Shown here in pieces: positions 1-9,617 of a stretch of 64,000 nt of DNA. The stretch is from NCBI RefSeq assembly GCF_003999975.1, contig NZ_RJAC01000002.1:248001-312000 (forward strand), given 5' to 3'. The stretch is from Actinoplanes solisilvae (GTDB lineage Bacteria; Actinomycetota; Actinomycetes; Mycobacteriales; Micromonosporaceae). A model generated the notes under the pieces. That model saw only the letters and a list, made by a program, of their open reading frames with translations, had not been told where the DNA came from and ran no database searches. The translations under genes were made by a program, and so were the position numbers. Position 1 is the stretch's first letter. Each line of letters begins with the position of its first letter.

Positions 1-1
1 C

Positions 2-616
2 CTGGCCACGGGTGTGGCCGGAGGGACGGCTGCGGCCGACGCCGCCGCCGACAAGAGAGCCGTCTCCTTCATCGTCCCGGCTGAGCCGCCGCCGGCGCCC
101 GATGGCCGCCCGGCGGCTGTCGGCCCGTGGAAACCCGCTGAGGGTACGGCCGTCGCCTCGGCCCGCAGGCTCAAGTCCCGCCCGACCGTCGCCCCGAAGG
201 TCGCGCCGGTCGTTGAAGGGTGGGTCAACCCGAACCCGTCCGGACGCGTGACGTCGTGCTACGGCGAGCGCTGGGGGCGTCTGCACGCGGGTGTCGACAT
301 CGCCGGGTCCGCCGGGTCACCGATTCTGGCCGCCGGGAACGGTGTGGTGGTGCGGGCGGGCGAGGCTCAGGGGTACGGGCTGGCCGTGCTGATCGACCAC
401 GGAAACGGTTATCTCACGCATTACGGGCACATGTCGGCGATCGCCGTGCGGGACGGGCAGCGGGTCGTGGCGGGTGAGCAGATCGGGGACGAAGGGTCGA
501 CCGGGCACTCGACCGGGCCGCACCTGCATTTCGAGGTGCACCTGGGGGCGTACAAGAACCCGGTCGAGCCGACGACGTGGCTGCGCGACCGTGGTGTGAC
601 CGTTGTGGGGTGCTGA
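2..616 (+). CDS. M23 family metallopeptidase, 3' part (5' end outside window)
   Basis: Secreted or surface zinc peptidase expected to cut peptidoglycan cross-bridges or stem peptides. The reading frame is open to the left edge (codons reading L-A-T-G-V-A-G-G), so the true start and probably a signal peptide lie upstream. A Pro/Ala-rich linker is followed by a C-terminal LytM/M23 domain: the first zinc ligand motif is in LHAGVDI, the central part has GNGYLTHYGHM, and the last motif is HLHFE. The protein ends shortly after the domain, as usual for the family. The stop is one base from the stop of the convergent pcrA, leaving no room for a separate terminator. The family is certain; the exact bond cleaved is not visible. 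It is unlikely to be a degenerate (LytM-factor, non-catalytic) member because the zinc ligands are intact. Confidence 0.9.
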   Translation: MATGVAGGTAAADAAADKRAVSFIVPAEPPPAPDGRPAAVGPWKPAEGTAVASARRLKSRPTVAPKVAPVVEGWVNPNPSGRVTSCYGERWGRLHAGVDIAGSAGSPILAAGNGVVVRAGEAQGYGLAVLIDHGNGYLTHYGHMSAIAVRDGQRVVAGEQIGDEGSTGHSTGPHLHFEVHLGAYKNPVEPTTWLRDRGVTVVGC

Positions 617-617
617 C

Positions 618-3032
618 CTACAGCTTCTCGATCGGGGCGTGGCGCAGGATCAGCCACATCACCTGATCGCCGAAGTCGACCTGGGCACGCGCGCCGGCGC
701 CCTCACCCTCGACGGTGACGACGCGGCCCAGCCCGTAGCGCTGGTGGTTGACGCGGTCGCCGGCCGAGACCTTCGGGGGTTGCTTCAGCTCGCTCGCGGT
801 CGAGAGGCGGCTCGCGTCGATGCCCAGGCGGCTTGCCAGCTGCTGGGCCTTCGGGGTGCCGCCGGAGAAGCCGCCGCCGCGGGAACGGTCGCCCCCGCCG
901 CGGCCACCCACGCCGCCGCCGGTGCCCGACCATGACGTGTACGAGGAGCCCGTACGCTCCCAGCGGACCAGCTCGGACGGCAGCTCGTCGGTGAAGCGGG
1001 AGGGCGGGTTGTACTGCGGCTGGCCCCAGGCGCCCCGGGTGACCGCGCGGGACAGGTAGAGCCGCTGGCGGGCGCGGGTGATGCCGACATAGGCCAGGCG
1101 CCGCTCCTCTTCCAGCTCGTTGTTGTCGCCCAGCGCGCGGGTGTGCGGGAAGACGCCGTCTTCCAGGCCGGTCAGGAAGACGACCGGGAACTCCAGGCCC
1201 TTGGCCGTGTGCAGCGTCATCAGCGTGACCACGCCCTGGTGGTCGGGGTCGTCGTCGGGGAGCTGGTCGGCGTCGGCGACCAGCGCGACCTGCTCGAGGA
1301 AGCCGGCCAGGGTGGCGGCGGGAGCCTCGTCCTCCTCGGCGGCCAGGGCCTCGACACGTTCGGTGTATTCGCGGGCGACGCTGACGAGTTCCTGCAGGTT
1401 CTCGACGCGGCCCTGGTCTTGCGGGTCGAGGCTGTCTTCCAGCTCGGAGAGCAGGCCCGAACGCTGCAGCGCCAGCTCGAGCACCTCTTCGGGCGGGGCG
1501 GTGGCCGAGAGTTCGCGCAGGTCGTCGAGGAGCTGGACGAAGTCGGCGATGCTGTTCGCGGCGCGGGTGGAGATGCCGGGGGCGTCCTTCGCGTGGCGCA
1601 GGGCCTGGCCGAACGAGAGCCGGTCACGGTTCGACAGCGCCTCGACGCAGGCCTCGGCCCGGTCGCCGATGCCGCGCTTGGGGGTGTTGAGCACGCGGCG
1701 CAGGCTGACCACGTCGTCGTCGTTGACCACGGCACGCAGGTAGGCCAGCGCGTCGCGGACCTCTTTGCGCTCGTAGAACCGGACCCCGCCGACGACCTTG
1801 TAGGGCAGGCCGACGCGGATGAACACCTCTTCGAAGACGCGGGACTGCGCGTTGGTGCGGTAGAAGACGGCCACGTCGCCGGGGCGCACGCCCTCCCGGT
1901 CACCCAGGCGGTCAATTTCGCGGGCCACCCAGTCGGCCTCGGCATGCTCGGTGTCGGCGACGTAGCCGACGATCTGCTCGCCGGCGCCCTGGTCGCTCCA
2001 GAGTCGCTTGGGCTTGCGGGACGTGTTGCGGTCGATCACCGCGTTGGCGGCCGACAGGATCGTCTGGGTGGAGCGGTAGTTCTGCTCGAGCAGGATCGTG
2101 CGGGCGTCGGGGTAGTCGCGCTCGAACTCGAGGATGTTGCGGATCGTGGCGCCGCGGAACGCGTAGATCGACTGGTCGGCGTCGCCCACCACACACAACT
2201 CGCCCGGTTCGACCTCTCCCCCGGCCTCACCCACCAGCGCTTTCACCAACATGTACTGCGCGTGGTTGGTGTCCTGGTATTCGTCGACGAGGACGTGCCG
2301 GAACCGGCGACGATAGGCCTCGGCAACGTGGGGATGCGACTGGAGCAGATGGACGGTGGTCATGATGATGTCGTCGAAGTCGAGCGCGTGGGCCTCGCGG
2401 AGGCGGCGCTGATAGAGCTCGTAGGCCTCGGCGACGGCCCGCTCGTTGGGGCCCTTCGCCTTCTCCTTGTAGTCCTCGGGCTCGATCAGCTCGTTCTTCA
2501 GGTTCGAGACCTGGGCGGCGAGGCCGCGCGCGGAATAGCGCTTGGGGTCGAGGTCGAGCTCGCGGATCACCAGCGTCATGAGGCGGCGCGAGTCGTCGGC
2601 GTCGTAGATCGAGAACGTGCTCTTCAAACCGGCGTGTTCGTGCTCGGCGCGCAGGATGCGCACGCAGGCCGAGTGGAACGTCGACACCCACATCAGCCGG
2701 GCGCGCGGGCCGACCAGATGGGCCACCCGCTCCTTCATCTCGCCGGCGGCCTTGTTGGTGAAGGTGATCGCGATGATCTGGCCGGGGTGTACGTCGCGCT
2801 CGGCCAGCAGATAGGCGATGCGATGGGTCAGCACCCGGGTCTTGCCCGAGCCGGCGCCGGCCACGATCAGCAGGGGGGAACCGGCATGGGTCACGGCGTC
2901 GCGCTGGGGCCCGTTGAGCCCTGTGAGCAGGGACTCAGGGTCGAGCCGCCGCCGCTGGGGAGCCTCGGCGGGCGGGCGCGTCGCCGGCATGGCGAACAGG
3001 GCGCCGTCGGTGGTTTCAGAAGTAGGTCGCAT
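618..3032 (-). CDS. pcrA: ATP-dependent DNA helicase PcrA/UvrD (superfamily 1A)
   Basis: 3'-5' single-strand DNA translocase of repair and replication-fork processing. The 804-residue protein has the SF1A motifs in order: Q motif LNGPQRDAV, Walker A GAGSGKT (about residue 58), Walker B with VDEYQDTN, DQSIYAFRGA, QNYRST, and late motifs TLMTLHTAKGLEFPVVF and AYVGITRARQRLYL. A glycine-rich linker precedes a C-terminal Tudor-like tail (GDRVNHQRYGLGRVV) that in the family contacts RNA polymerase. Length matches actinobacterial PcrA (about 770-830 residues). The start at 3032 gives a full N-terminus; a TAGACT box lies 9 nt upstream of the ATG. A second in-frame Met at codon 15 is an alternative start. 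Convergent with the M23 gene. Confidence 0.96.
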   Translation of the reverse strand: MRPTSETTDGALFAMPATRPPAEAPQRRRLDPESLLTGLNGPQRDAVTHAGSPLLIVAGAGSGKTRVLTHRIAYLLAERDVHPGQIIAITFTNKAAGEMKERVAHLVGPRARLMWVSTFHSACVRILRAEHEHAGLKSTFSIYDADDSRRLMTLVIRELDLDPKRYSARGLAAQVSNLKNELIEPEDYKEKAKGPNERAVAEAYELYQRRLREAHALDFDDIIMTTVHLLQSHPHVAEAYRRRFRHVLVDEYQDTNHAQYMLVKALVGEAGGEVEPGELCVVGDADQSIYAFRGATIRNILEFERDYPDARTILLEQNYRSTQTILSAANAVIDRNTSRKPKRLWSDQGAGEQIVGYVADTEHAEADWVAREIDRLGDREGVRPGDVAVFYRTNAQSRVFEEVFIRVGLPYKVVGGVRFYERKEVRDALAYLRAVVNDDDVVSLRRVLNTPKRGIGDRAEACVEALSNRDRLSFGQALRHAKDAPGISTRAANSIADFVQLLDDLRELSATAPPEEVLELALQRSGLLSELEDSLDPQDQGRVENLQELVSVAREYTERVEALAAEEDEAPAATLAGFLEQVALVADADQLPDDDPDHQGVVTLMTLHTAKGLEFPVVFLTGLEDGVFPHTRALGDNNELEEERRLAYVGITRARQRLYLSRAVTRGAWGQPQYNPPSRFTDELPSELVRWERTGSSYTSWSGTGGGVGGRGGGDRSRGGGFSGGTPKAQQLASRLGIDASRLSTASELKQPPKVSAGDRVNHQRYGLGRVVTVEGEGAGARAQVDFGDQVMWLILRHAPIEKL

Positions 3033-3200
3033 CGCCGGGCAAGTCTATGCCGACCCCCCGACAAGAATCGCCGGCCGCTCGACCTCCATCGATCGGCTTG
3101 AAGACACTCGTCCTTTGTCCACAGGCGGTGGCGCGACCACCGTCGATGCACCAGGCTGTCGGAGTCGACCGACCACCACCCGATCGGGGGATCGAAGACC

Positions 3201-5057
3201 ATGCACCGTCCCCGTCCTCGCGGCCGGGCCGCCCTGCGTCACCTCGCGGTGCCGGCGCTGGCCCTGGCCGTCGTCGCCGTGCTGGCGCCGGCCCCCGGCG
3301 CCCAGCGGTCCGCGGCGGCCGCGCCGCCCGAGTTCCAGCCCGTCAGCGTCAACTACGGCCTGCCCCACGGCGCCACCGTCAAGGGCCAGTTCCTGAGCTA
3401 CAACGACTTCCACGGCGCGATCGACCCGCCGAGCGGCAGTGGCGCGGTGGTCAACGCGGCCGGCACCTCCACTCCCGCGGGCGGTGTCGAATACCTGGCG
3501 ACCAACCTCAAGAAGCTGCGCGCCGAGGCCAAGGCCGACGGCCGCTCGACGATCACCGTCGGCGCGGGCGACCTGATCGGCGCGACCCCGCTGGTCAGCG
3601 CCGCGTTCCACGACGAGCCGACCATTGAGTTGATGAACCAGATCGGCCTGCAGGTCAGCTCGGTCGGCAACCACGAGTTCGACGAGGGCGTCGACGAGCT
3701 GATCCGCATGCAGCGTGGCGGCTGTCACCCGGCCGACGGCTGCCAGGACGGCGACGGCTTCGGCGGGGCGAAATTCACCTACCTGGCCGCGAACACGATC
3801 AACCGCAAGACCGGCCTGCCGATCCTGCCGCCGATCGACATCAAGATCGTCAACGGGGTGCCGGTGGGCTTCGTCGGCATGACCCTCGAGGGCACGGCCG
3901 CGATCGTCAATCCGGCCGGCATCACCAAGGTGCGCTTCGCCGACGAGGTCGAGACGGCCAACAAGTGGGGCAACGTGCTCAAGCTGCTCGGCGTCAAGGC
4001 GCAGGTGCTGCTGGTGCACGAGGGTGGCTCGCAGGCCACGGCCACGCCGACCCCGGGCGTCTCCGACTGCACCGGCTTCACCGGGCCGATCGTGCCGATC
4101 GTGGCCGGCCTCAACCCCGAGTTCGGCCTGGTCGTCTCGGGTCACACCCACCGGTTCTACTCGTGCACGCTGCCCAACAAGAAGGGCACGTCGGTCGTCA
4201 CCAGCGCCGGCACCAACGGCCAGCTCGTCAGCGACATCGACTGGACCGTCGACCGCCGCACCGGGCGCTTCGCCGAGATCACGGCGAAGAACGTGATCGT
4301 CGAGAACGGGGTGCCCGACGGCAACGGCGGCTGGCGGCGCGACGCGAACGGGGTCTTCCTCAAGAACCCCGACACGGTCGACGCGGCGGCCAAGAAGATC
4401 GCCGACAAATACCGCACGGCGGTCGCGCCGATCGCCAACCGCATCGTCGGGCGCATCACGGCCGACATCACCCGCACCGCGACGCCGGCCGGCGAGAGCC
4501 CGCTCGGCGACGTGATCGCCGACGCCCAGCTCGCCCGCACCGTCGGCGTGGGTGCTCAGATCGCGCTGATGAACCCGGGCGGCATCCGGGCCGACTTCGA
4601 CGCCGAGCAGTCGTCCGGCGGCGAGGCGAACGGCGAGGTGACCTACGGCGAGGCGTTCACGGTGCAGCCATTCAACAACCTCGTGGTCACCCAGGCGCTC
4701 ACCGGGGCCCAGCTCGACGCGGTGCTGGAACAGCAGTTCGCGGGCCAGGCCGGGCAGACGACCACGAAGATCCTGCAGGTGTCGAACGGGTTCACCTACA
4801 CATGGAGCGCCTCGGCTCCGCTCGGCGCGAAGGTGTCGAACCTGGCGCTGAACGGCACGCCGATCGACCCGGCCGCCTCCTACCAGGTCACCACGAACGA
4901 CTTCCTGGCCAACGGCGGCGACGGCTTCTCGACGCTGACCGCCGGAACGGGGCGGGTCACCGCACCGGGCTTCGACGTCGACGCTCTGGTGGCCTACCTC
5001 GGCGCGGGAGCACCCGTGGCCCCGGGCCCGGCCAACCGCATCAGCACCATCGCCTGA
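3201..5057 (+). CDS. Secreted bifunctional metallophosphatase/5'-nucleotidase
   Basis: Extracellular enzyme predicted to dephosphorylate nucleotides so that nucleoside and phosphate can be taken up. The 618-residue product starts with a basic segment and a long hydrophobic stretch ending in Ala residues, a typical Sec signal (about residues 1-40). The N-terminal calcineurin-like domain shows NDFHG, the GNHEFDEG metal motif and GHTH. The C-terminal 5_nucleotid_C domain shows MNPGGIRADF, typical of the substrate site, and FNNLVV. No LPXTG or membrane anchor is visible at the C-terminus, so it is probably released. It is monocistronic, in the gap between divergent pcrA and the chorismate mutase leader. 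Related UDP-sugar hydrolase activity cannot be excluded from sequence. Confidence 0.92.
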   Translation: MHRPRPRGRAALRHLAVPALALAVVAVLAPAPGAQRSAAAAPPEFQPVSVNYGLPHGATVKGQFLSYNDFHGAIDPPSGSGAVVNAAGTSTPAGGVEYLATNLKKLRAEAKADGRSTITVGAGDLIGATPLVSAAFHDEPTIELMNQIGLQVSSVGNHEFDEGVDELIRMQRGGCHPADGCQDGDGFGGAKFTYLAANTINRKTGLPILPPIDIKIVNGVPVGFVGMTLEGTAAIVNPAGITKVRFADEVETANKWGNVLKLLGVKAQVLLVHEGGSQATATPTPGVSDCTGFTGPIVPIVAGLNPEFGLVVSGHTHRFYSCTLPNKKGTSVVTSAGTNGQLVSDIDWTVDRRTGRFAEITAKNVIVENGVPDGNGGWRRDANGVFLKNPDTVDAAAKKIADKYRTAVAPIANRIVGRITADITRTATPAGESPLGDVIADAQLARTVGVGAQIALMNPGGIRADFDAEQSSGGEANGEVTYGEAFTVQPFNNLVVTQALTGAQLDAVLEQQFAGQAGQTTTKILQVSNGFTYTWSASAPLGAKVSNLALNGTPIDPAASYQVTTNDFLANGGDGFSTLTAGTGRVTAPGFDVDALVAYLGAGAPVAPGPANRISTIA

Positions 5058-5104
5058 GGTCAGCGCGGTGATGGTGACGCTGTCCCACGGTTCGGGCGGT
5101 TTCC

Positions 5105-5142
5105 TTGCGGAGCCGTTCGCGGCGGGGGCATACTCGGCAGCG
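5105..5142 (+). promoter_or_regulatory. Predicted promoter of the chorismate mutase leader transcript
   Basis: TTGCGG (5105-5110) and CATACT (5129-5134) are separated by 18 bp. The GTG of the short leader frame starts 7 bp after the -10-like box, so the transcript would begin at or next to the start codon and be leaderless, which is common in actinobacteria. The boxes are imperfect and this is inference only. Confidence 0.4.
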
Positions 5143-5207
5143 TGATTCAGCGCGCGCGATTTTTTTACTATGGCACCGGAGGTTCGGCAGCCGTAGGACG
5201 CGTCTGA
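5142..5207 (+). CDS. Phe/Tyr-rich leader peptide of chorismate mutase gene
   Basis: A 21-codon frame with a GTG start and TGA stop, too short for ordinary gene callers. Residues 7-10 are Phe-Phe-Tyr-Tyr (codons ttt ttt tac tat, 5160-5171), followed by a Gly/Ala/Val-rich tail. Phe and Tyr are the end products of the branch that chorismate mutase opens, so a run of these codons just upstream of that gene is the signature of ribosome-mediated attenuation. A comparable F/Y-containing leader (aroR upstream of aroF) is known in Corynebacterium glutamicum. There is no convincing Shine-Dalgarno sequence; the likely promoter places the RNA start at the GTG. Chance occurrence is possible, but position, codon choice and the flanking hairpins agree. 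Confidence 0.65.
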   Translation: MIQRARFFYYGTGGSAAVGRV

Positions 5208-5266
5208 GCGACAGACCTACAACAGGCCCCGGGCTTCACCGCCCGGGGCTTGTTGCTGCCCGGGCC
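5193..5266 (+). promoter_or_regulatory. Candidate attenuator: stacked hairpins between leader peptide and chorismate mutase
   Basis: Hairpin A pairs GTAGG (5193-5197) with CCTAC (5216-5220) and GTCTG (5202-5206) with CAGAC (5212-5216), with base 5216 shared between the two alternatives; the leader stop codon lies inside it. Hairpin B has a 15-bp stem, 5220-5234 with 5241-5255, containing one G-U pair and a 6-nt loop. A third GC-rich arm (GCCCGGGCC, 5258-5266) can compete with either arm of B, so alternative folds exist. No U-tract follows B, so it is not a textbook intrinsic terminator; non-U-tailed terminators or occlusion of the downstream start are both possible. The chorismate mutase SD and start follow at 5291-5305. 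Confidence 0.55.
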
Positions 5267-5302
5267 GGGTCGACCGGGGCGCAAGCACCCGAGGAGCACG
5301 CC

Positions 5303-5638
5303 ATGACCGCCGACACCGCCGACCGGACCGCTGACGCGGCTGACGCCGCCGACGCCGACAAGCCGCAGCAGGCCACCGGCACCGACGAGCCGCTGGCCGC
5401 CCACGAGATCCGCGCCATGCGCGAGCGGATCGACGAGATCGACCAGCAGATCATCGACCTGTGGCTGGAACGTGCCGGCCTGTCTCAGCAGGTCGGCCGC
5501 ACCCGCATGGCCAGCGGAGGCACCCGCCTGGTGCTCTCCCGGGAGCGGGAGATCGTCGAGCGCTTCCGTGAGGCCCTGGGTCCCGACGGCGCGCAGGTCG
5601 CGTTGATGATCCTGCGGGCCGGTCGTGGCCCGTTGTGA
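5303..5638 (+). CDS. Chorismate mutase, AroQ-type, MtCM-like
   Basis: Converts chorismate to prephenate, first step of the Phe/Tyr branch. The 111-residue protein has an Ala/Asp-rich N-terminal tail (about 35 residues) and then an all-helical AroQ domain: RERIDEIDQQIIDLWLERAG, then MASGGTRLV and SREREIVERF. It ends in LMILRAGRGPL, closely resembling the short C-terminus of the Mycobacterium intracellular enzyme Rv0948c, whose tail is known to bind DAHP synthase and be activated by it. The Lys of the usual VGK/IGK segment is Arg here (VGRTR). The ATG at 5303 is chosen because GAGGAG lies just upstream (5291-5296); the frame is open further upstream but that would run through the attenuator. 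Likely regulated by the leader upstream. Confidence 0.9.
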   Translation: MTADTADRTADAADAADADKPQQATGTDEPLAAHEIRAMRERIDEIDQQIIDLWLERAGLSQQVGRTRMASGGTRLVLSREREIVERFREALGPDGAQVALMILRAGRGPL

Positions 5639-5677
5639 TCATCCGGCGCGGCTCATCACCGGGCGATGGCCTACACC

Positions 5678-6677
<1,000 letters not shown>

Positions 6678-6685
<8 letters not shown>

Positions 6686-7706
6686 CGAGGACCTCCCGGA
6701 CGAAGTGGCAGCTCGCGATCCGCTGCGGCGCGATCCGATAGGCGGGCGGCGGTTCCAGCCGGCAGATCTCCCGGGCGTACGTGCAACGGGGGTGGAACGC
6801 GCAGCCGGAGGGGATGTCCGTGAGCGCGGGCGGCAGTCCCCGGATCACGTTCAGCGGACGGCCCTTGAGGTCGAGGCGCGGGATCGATTCGAGCAGCGCC
6901 TGGGTGTAGGCGTGCGCGGGGCGGGCGTAGATGTCGTGGACCGGGGCCTCCTCGACGACCTTGCCCGCATACATGACCGCGATCCGGTCGGCCACCGTCG
7001 CGACCACGCCCATGTCGTGCGTGATCAGCATCAGGCCCATGCCGCGCTGCTGCTGCAGTTCGGCCAGCAGGTTCATGATCTGGGCCTGGACCGTGACGTC
7101 GAGGGCCGTGGTGGGCTCGTCGGCGATCAGGACCTCGGGGTCGAGGGCGAGCGCCATCGCGATCATGACGCGCTGGCGCATGCCGCCGGAGAACTGGTGC
7201 GGGTAGTCGTCGACGCGGCGGCGAGCGTCCGGGATGCGTACCTGGTCGAGCAGTTCGACGGCGCGCTGCTTGGCGTCCTTGCGGGACATGCCGCGGTGCA
7301 TCCGGAACTGTTCGGCGAGCTGGAAACCGACCGTGTAGACCGGGTTGAGGGCGCTGAGCGCATCTTGGAAGACCATCGCGATGCGGTTGGCCCGCACCTT
7401 GCGGCGGTCGGCCTCGGGCAGGCGCAGCAGGTCGACGCCGCGGTAGCGCACCTCGCCGCGGGTCACGTGACCGGGCGGGGTGTCGAGAATGCCCATGATC
7501 GCCTGCGCCGTCACCGACTTGCCGCAGCCCGACTCGCCCAGCACGGCGAGCGTCTCGCCGGGGTTGAGCCGCAGGTCGACGCCGTTGACCGCGCGGGCCA
7601 CGCCGTCGCGGGTGCGGAACTCGACGTGCAGGTCGCGGACCTCGAGCAGGGGCGCACGGGGGTCGACGCCGGGCAGGGCGTCCAGGTGAGCTCGAATGTC
7701 GGTCAT
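6678..7706 (-). CDS. Peptide/nickel-type ABC importer ATP-binding protein (DppD/OppD-like)
   Basis: Second ATPase of the importer. The 342 residues include [16 protein letters not shown] (Walker A), [15 protein letters not shown] (signature), [12 protein letters not shown] (Walker B) and [10 protein letters not shown] (H-loop), plus the C-terminal Cys motif [16 protein letters not shown], which is typical of DppD/OppD. The Met in the signature segment is characteristic of the D-type subunit, distinguishing it from the F-type neighbour. The gap to the permease gene upstream is 7 bp and the overlap with the downstream ATPase gene is 8 bp. Complete and intact. Confidence 0.93.
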
Positions 7707-7713
7707 CGGCGCC

Positions 7714-8613
7714 TCACCGCAGTTTCGGGTCGAAGGCGTCGCGCACCGCGTCGCCGAGCATGATGAAGGCGAGCACGGTGGCCGCCAGGAAGACCGAGGG
7801 CCAGACCAAAGGCCCAGCGGCCGTACGGGCGTACGGCCCGGCCTCGGCGATCGCGAGCCCCCAGCTGATCGCGTCGCCCTTGAGACCGACCCCCAGGTAG
7901 GACAGGGTGGCCTCGCCGGCGATGTTGATGCCGAGCAGGACGGTCAGTACGACGATGAACGGGCCGAACGCATTCGGCAGGATGTGCCGCAGCATCAGCC
8001 GGGCCGGGCTCGCGCCGAGCATCCGGGCCGCGGTGACGTAGTCCTGGTTCTTCGCCTCGATCACGGCCGAGCGCATCACCCGGGCCGCGGTGGTCCAGCC
8101 GAGCACGCCGAGGGTGACGATCACGGCGACGATCCCGTTGCTCTGCGGGTCGGCCGAGAGCCGCTTGGCCAGCACGATCGCGCCGAGCAGGAACGGGATG
8201 GCCAGCATGACGTCGACGAAGCGGGAGAGCAGGGCGTCGAGCCAGCCGCCGAAGTAGCCGGCCAGCAGCCCGACAACAAGTCCGATCAGGCCGGCGACGA
8301 GGGTCGCGCTGACGCTGACGACGATCGAGTCGCGGGCGCCGTAGACGGTCTTGGCATAGACGTCGCAGCCCTGGAAGTCGTACCCGAAGAGGGCACCGCC
8401 GGAGGCGCCGGCGTGCTTACGGGCAAGCAGGCAGTCCCGCGGGTCGACCGAGGTGAACAGCGACGGCCAGAACGCCATCACCAGGATCACCACGACCAGT
8501 ACGGCGGCGATCCAGAAGACTTTGCGCGAACGCAGGTCGAGCCAGGCGTCACCGGCGAGGGTGCGGGACTTGCCCGGGGCTTCCACCGTGGAGACGGCGT
8601 TGTAGTCACTCAT
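7714..8613 (-). CDS. Peptide/nickel-type ABC importer permease (DppC/OppC-like)
   Basis: Inner-membrane permease subunit. The 299 residues have a hydrophobic N-terminal helix after a short cytoplasmic tail, then a periplasmic loop containing two Cys (DPRDCLLARK and FQGCDVYAK), then the BPD_transp_1 core with about five helices and the EAA-type loop (YVTAARMLGASPARLMLRHILPN). The C-terminus DAVRDAFDPKLR is the classic end of DppC/OppC proteins. It overlaps the upstream permease gene by 8 bp, so the two permease halves are probably made in equal amounts. Confidence 0.93.
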   Translation of the reverse strand: MSDYNAVSTVEAPGKSRTLAGDAWLDLRSRKVFWIAAVLVVVILVMAFWPSLFTSVDPRDCLLARKHAGASGGALFGYDFQGCDVYAKTVYGARDSIVVSVSATLVAGLIGLVVGLLAGYFGGWLDALLSRFVDVMLAIPFLLGAIVLAKRLSADPQSNGIVAVIVTLGVLGWTTAARVMRSAVIEAKNQDYVTAARMLGASPARLMLRHILPNAFGPFIVVLTVLLGINIAGEATLSYLGVGLKGDAISWGLAIAEAGPYARTAAGPLVWPSVFLAATVLAFIMLGDAVRDAFDPKLR

Positions 8614-9532
8614 AGCGGATCCGGGGGTCGAGAGCGGCGTAGAGCAGGTCGACGATCAGGTTGATCACCAGGAAGACGATCACCAGCACGCTCACGAAGC
8701 CGACCACGAGCGGGCCGTCCTCCGTACGGATGCCGCGCAGCAGGTTGAAGCCGACGCCGGGGATGTTGAAGACGCCCTCGGTCACGACCGCCCCCGACAT
8801 GAGGGCGCCGATGTCCACACCGATCAGGGTGATCACCGGAATCAGTGAATTACGCAGAACGTGTACGCCGATGACGCGCTTGGGGGCGAGGCCCTTGGCC
8901 CTAGCCGTACGCACATAGTCCGCGCGCAGATTCTCGGCCACTGACGTACGGGTCACCCGCAGCTCGGTCGCGACCACGAGCGTGCCCAGCACCAGCGCGG
9001 GCAGCAGGAGCTCGTAGAGGTTCGCGTCGCGCGTCGCGGTGGGCGGGAACCAGCCGAGCTGGATGCCGAAGACCAGCTGGGCCAGCGGCGCCAGCACGAC
9101 GATCGGCATGGCCAGCACGAGCAGGGTCAGCACGAGGGTGGCGGTGTCGAACGCGCCGCCGCGCCGGATGCCCGAGAGCACGCCGGCGCCGACTGCGATG
9201 ACGGCCGCGATGACGATCGCGAACAGGGCCAGCCGGACGGTGACCGGCCAGGCCTGGGCCAGCATCTCGCTGATCGGGCGCCCGGTGAGCGACTGACCGA
9301 AGTCCCCGGTGAGCAGGCCCGACACGTAGTGCCAGTACTGCGTGAAGAAGCCGTCGTCGAGGTGGTAGCGGGCCTCGAGGACAGCCCGTTGACTGTCGGT
9401 GATCGGTCGATCACCGGCGAGCGCCTGGAGGGGATCGTCCACGTTGGCGAACATCAGCGCGTAGACGATGAAGGTGGCCCCGAAGAAGGTGAGGACCATC
9501 TGGAGCAGGCGCCGCACGATGTAGCGGAACAT
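8606..9532 (-). CDS. Peptide/nickel-type ABC importer permease (DppB/OppB-like)
   Basis: Other permease half, 308 residues. Its N-terminus MFRYIVRRLLQMVLTFFGA is the standard DppB/OppB start, followed by the conserved extracellular segment, multiple helices and the EAA loop (DYVRTARAKGLAPKRVIGVHVLRNSLIP). The C-terminus DLLYAALDPRIRY is family-typical. The start ATG at 9532 has only a weak upstream purine stretch (AAAAGG). It is the first gene after the hairpin-rich gap that separates the binding protein gene from the membrane and ATPase genes. Confidence 0.93.
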   Translation of the reverse strand: MFRYIVRRLLQMVLTFFGATFIVYALMFANVDDPLQALAGDRPITDSQRAVLEARYHLDDGFFTQYWHYVSGLLTGDFGQSLTGRPISEMLAQAWPVTVRLALFAIVIAAVIAVGAGVLSGIRRGGAFDTATLVLTLLVLAMPIVVLAPLAQLVFGIQLGWFPPTATRDANLYELLLPALVLGTLVVATELRVTRTSVAENLRADYVRTARAKGLAPKRVIGVHVLRNSLIPVITLIGVDIGALMSGAVVTEGVFNIPGVGFNLLRGIRTEDGPLVVGFVSVLVIVFLVINLIVDLLYAALDPRIRYE

Positions 9533-9562
9533 TTATGTGGCCTTTTGGGCGAGGGGCACAGC

Positions 9563-9599
9563 GGTGGCGCCACGGTTTCACCTCAACCGTGGCGCCACC
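9563..9599 (-). terminator. Perfect 15-bp stem-loop between binding-protein and permease genes
   Basis: Arms 9563-9577 and 9585-9599 are exact inverted repeats (core GTGGCGCCAC, itself palindromic) with a 7-nt loop. In the leftward transcript it lies between the substrate-binding protein gene and the permease gene, with no U-tract after it. It may be a partial terminator or a 3'-end stabiliser that lets the binding protein be made in excess over the membrane parts. Confidence 0.65.
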
Positions 9600-9617
9600 A
9601 CCGTTCGAGCGGTCAGA

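Noticed and set aside
1143-3101. Long open frame on the plus strand opposite pcrA
   Set aside because: It is a shadow of the helicase gene: high-GC codon bias keeps the complementary frame open. The translation is Val/Gly/Asp/Arg-rich with no fold signature.
5105-5302. N-terminal extension of chorismate mutase to 5105
   Set aside because: It would translate through the promoter and attenuator and add a low-complexity Arg-rich segment; ATG 5303 has GAGGAG.
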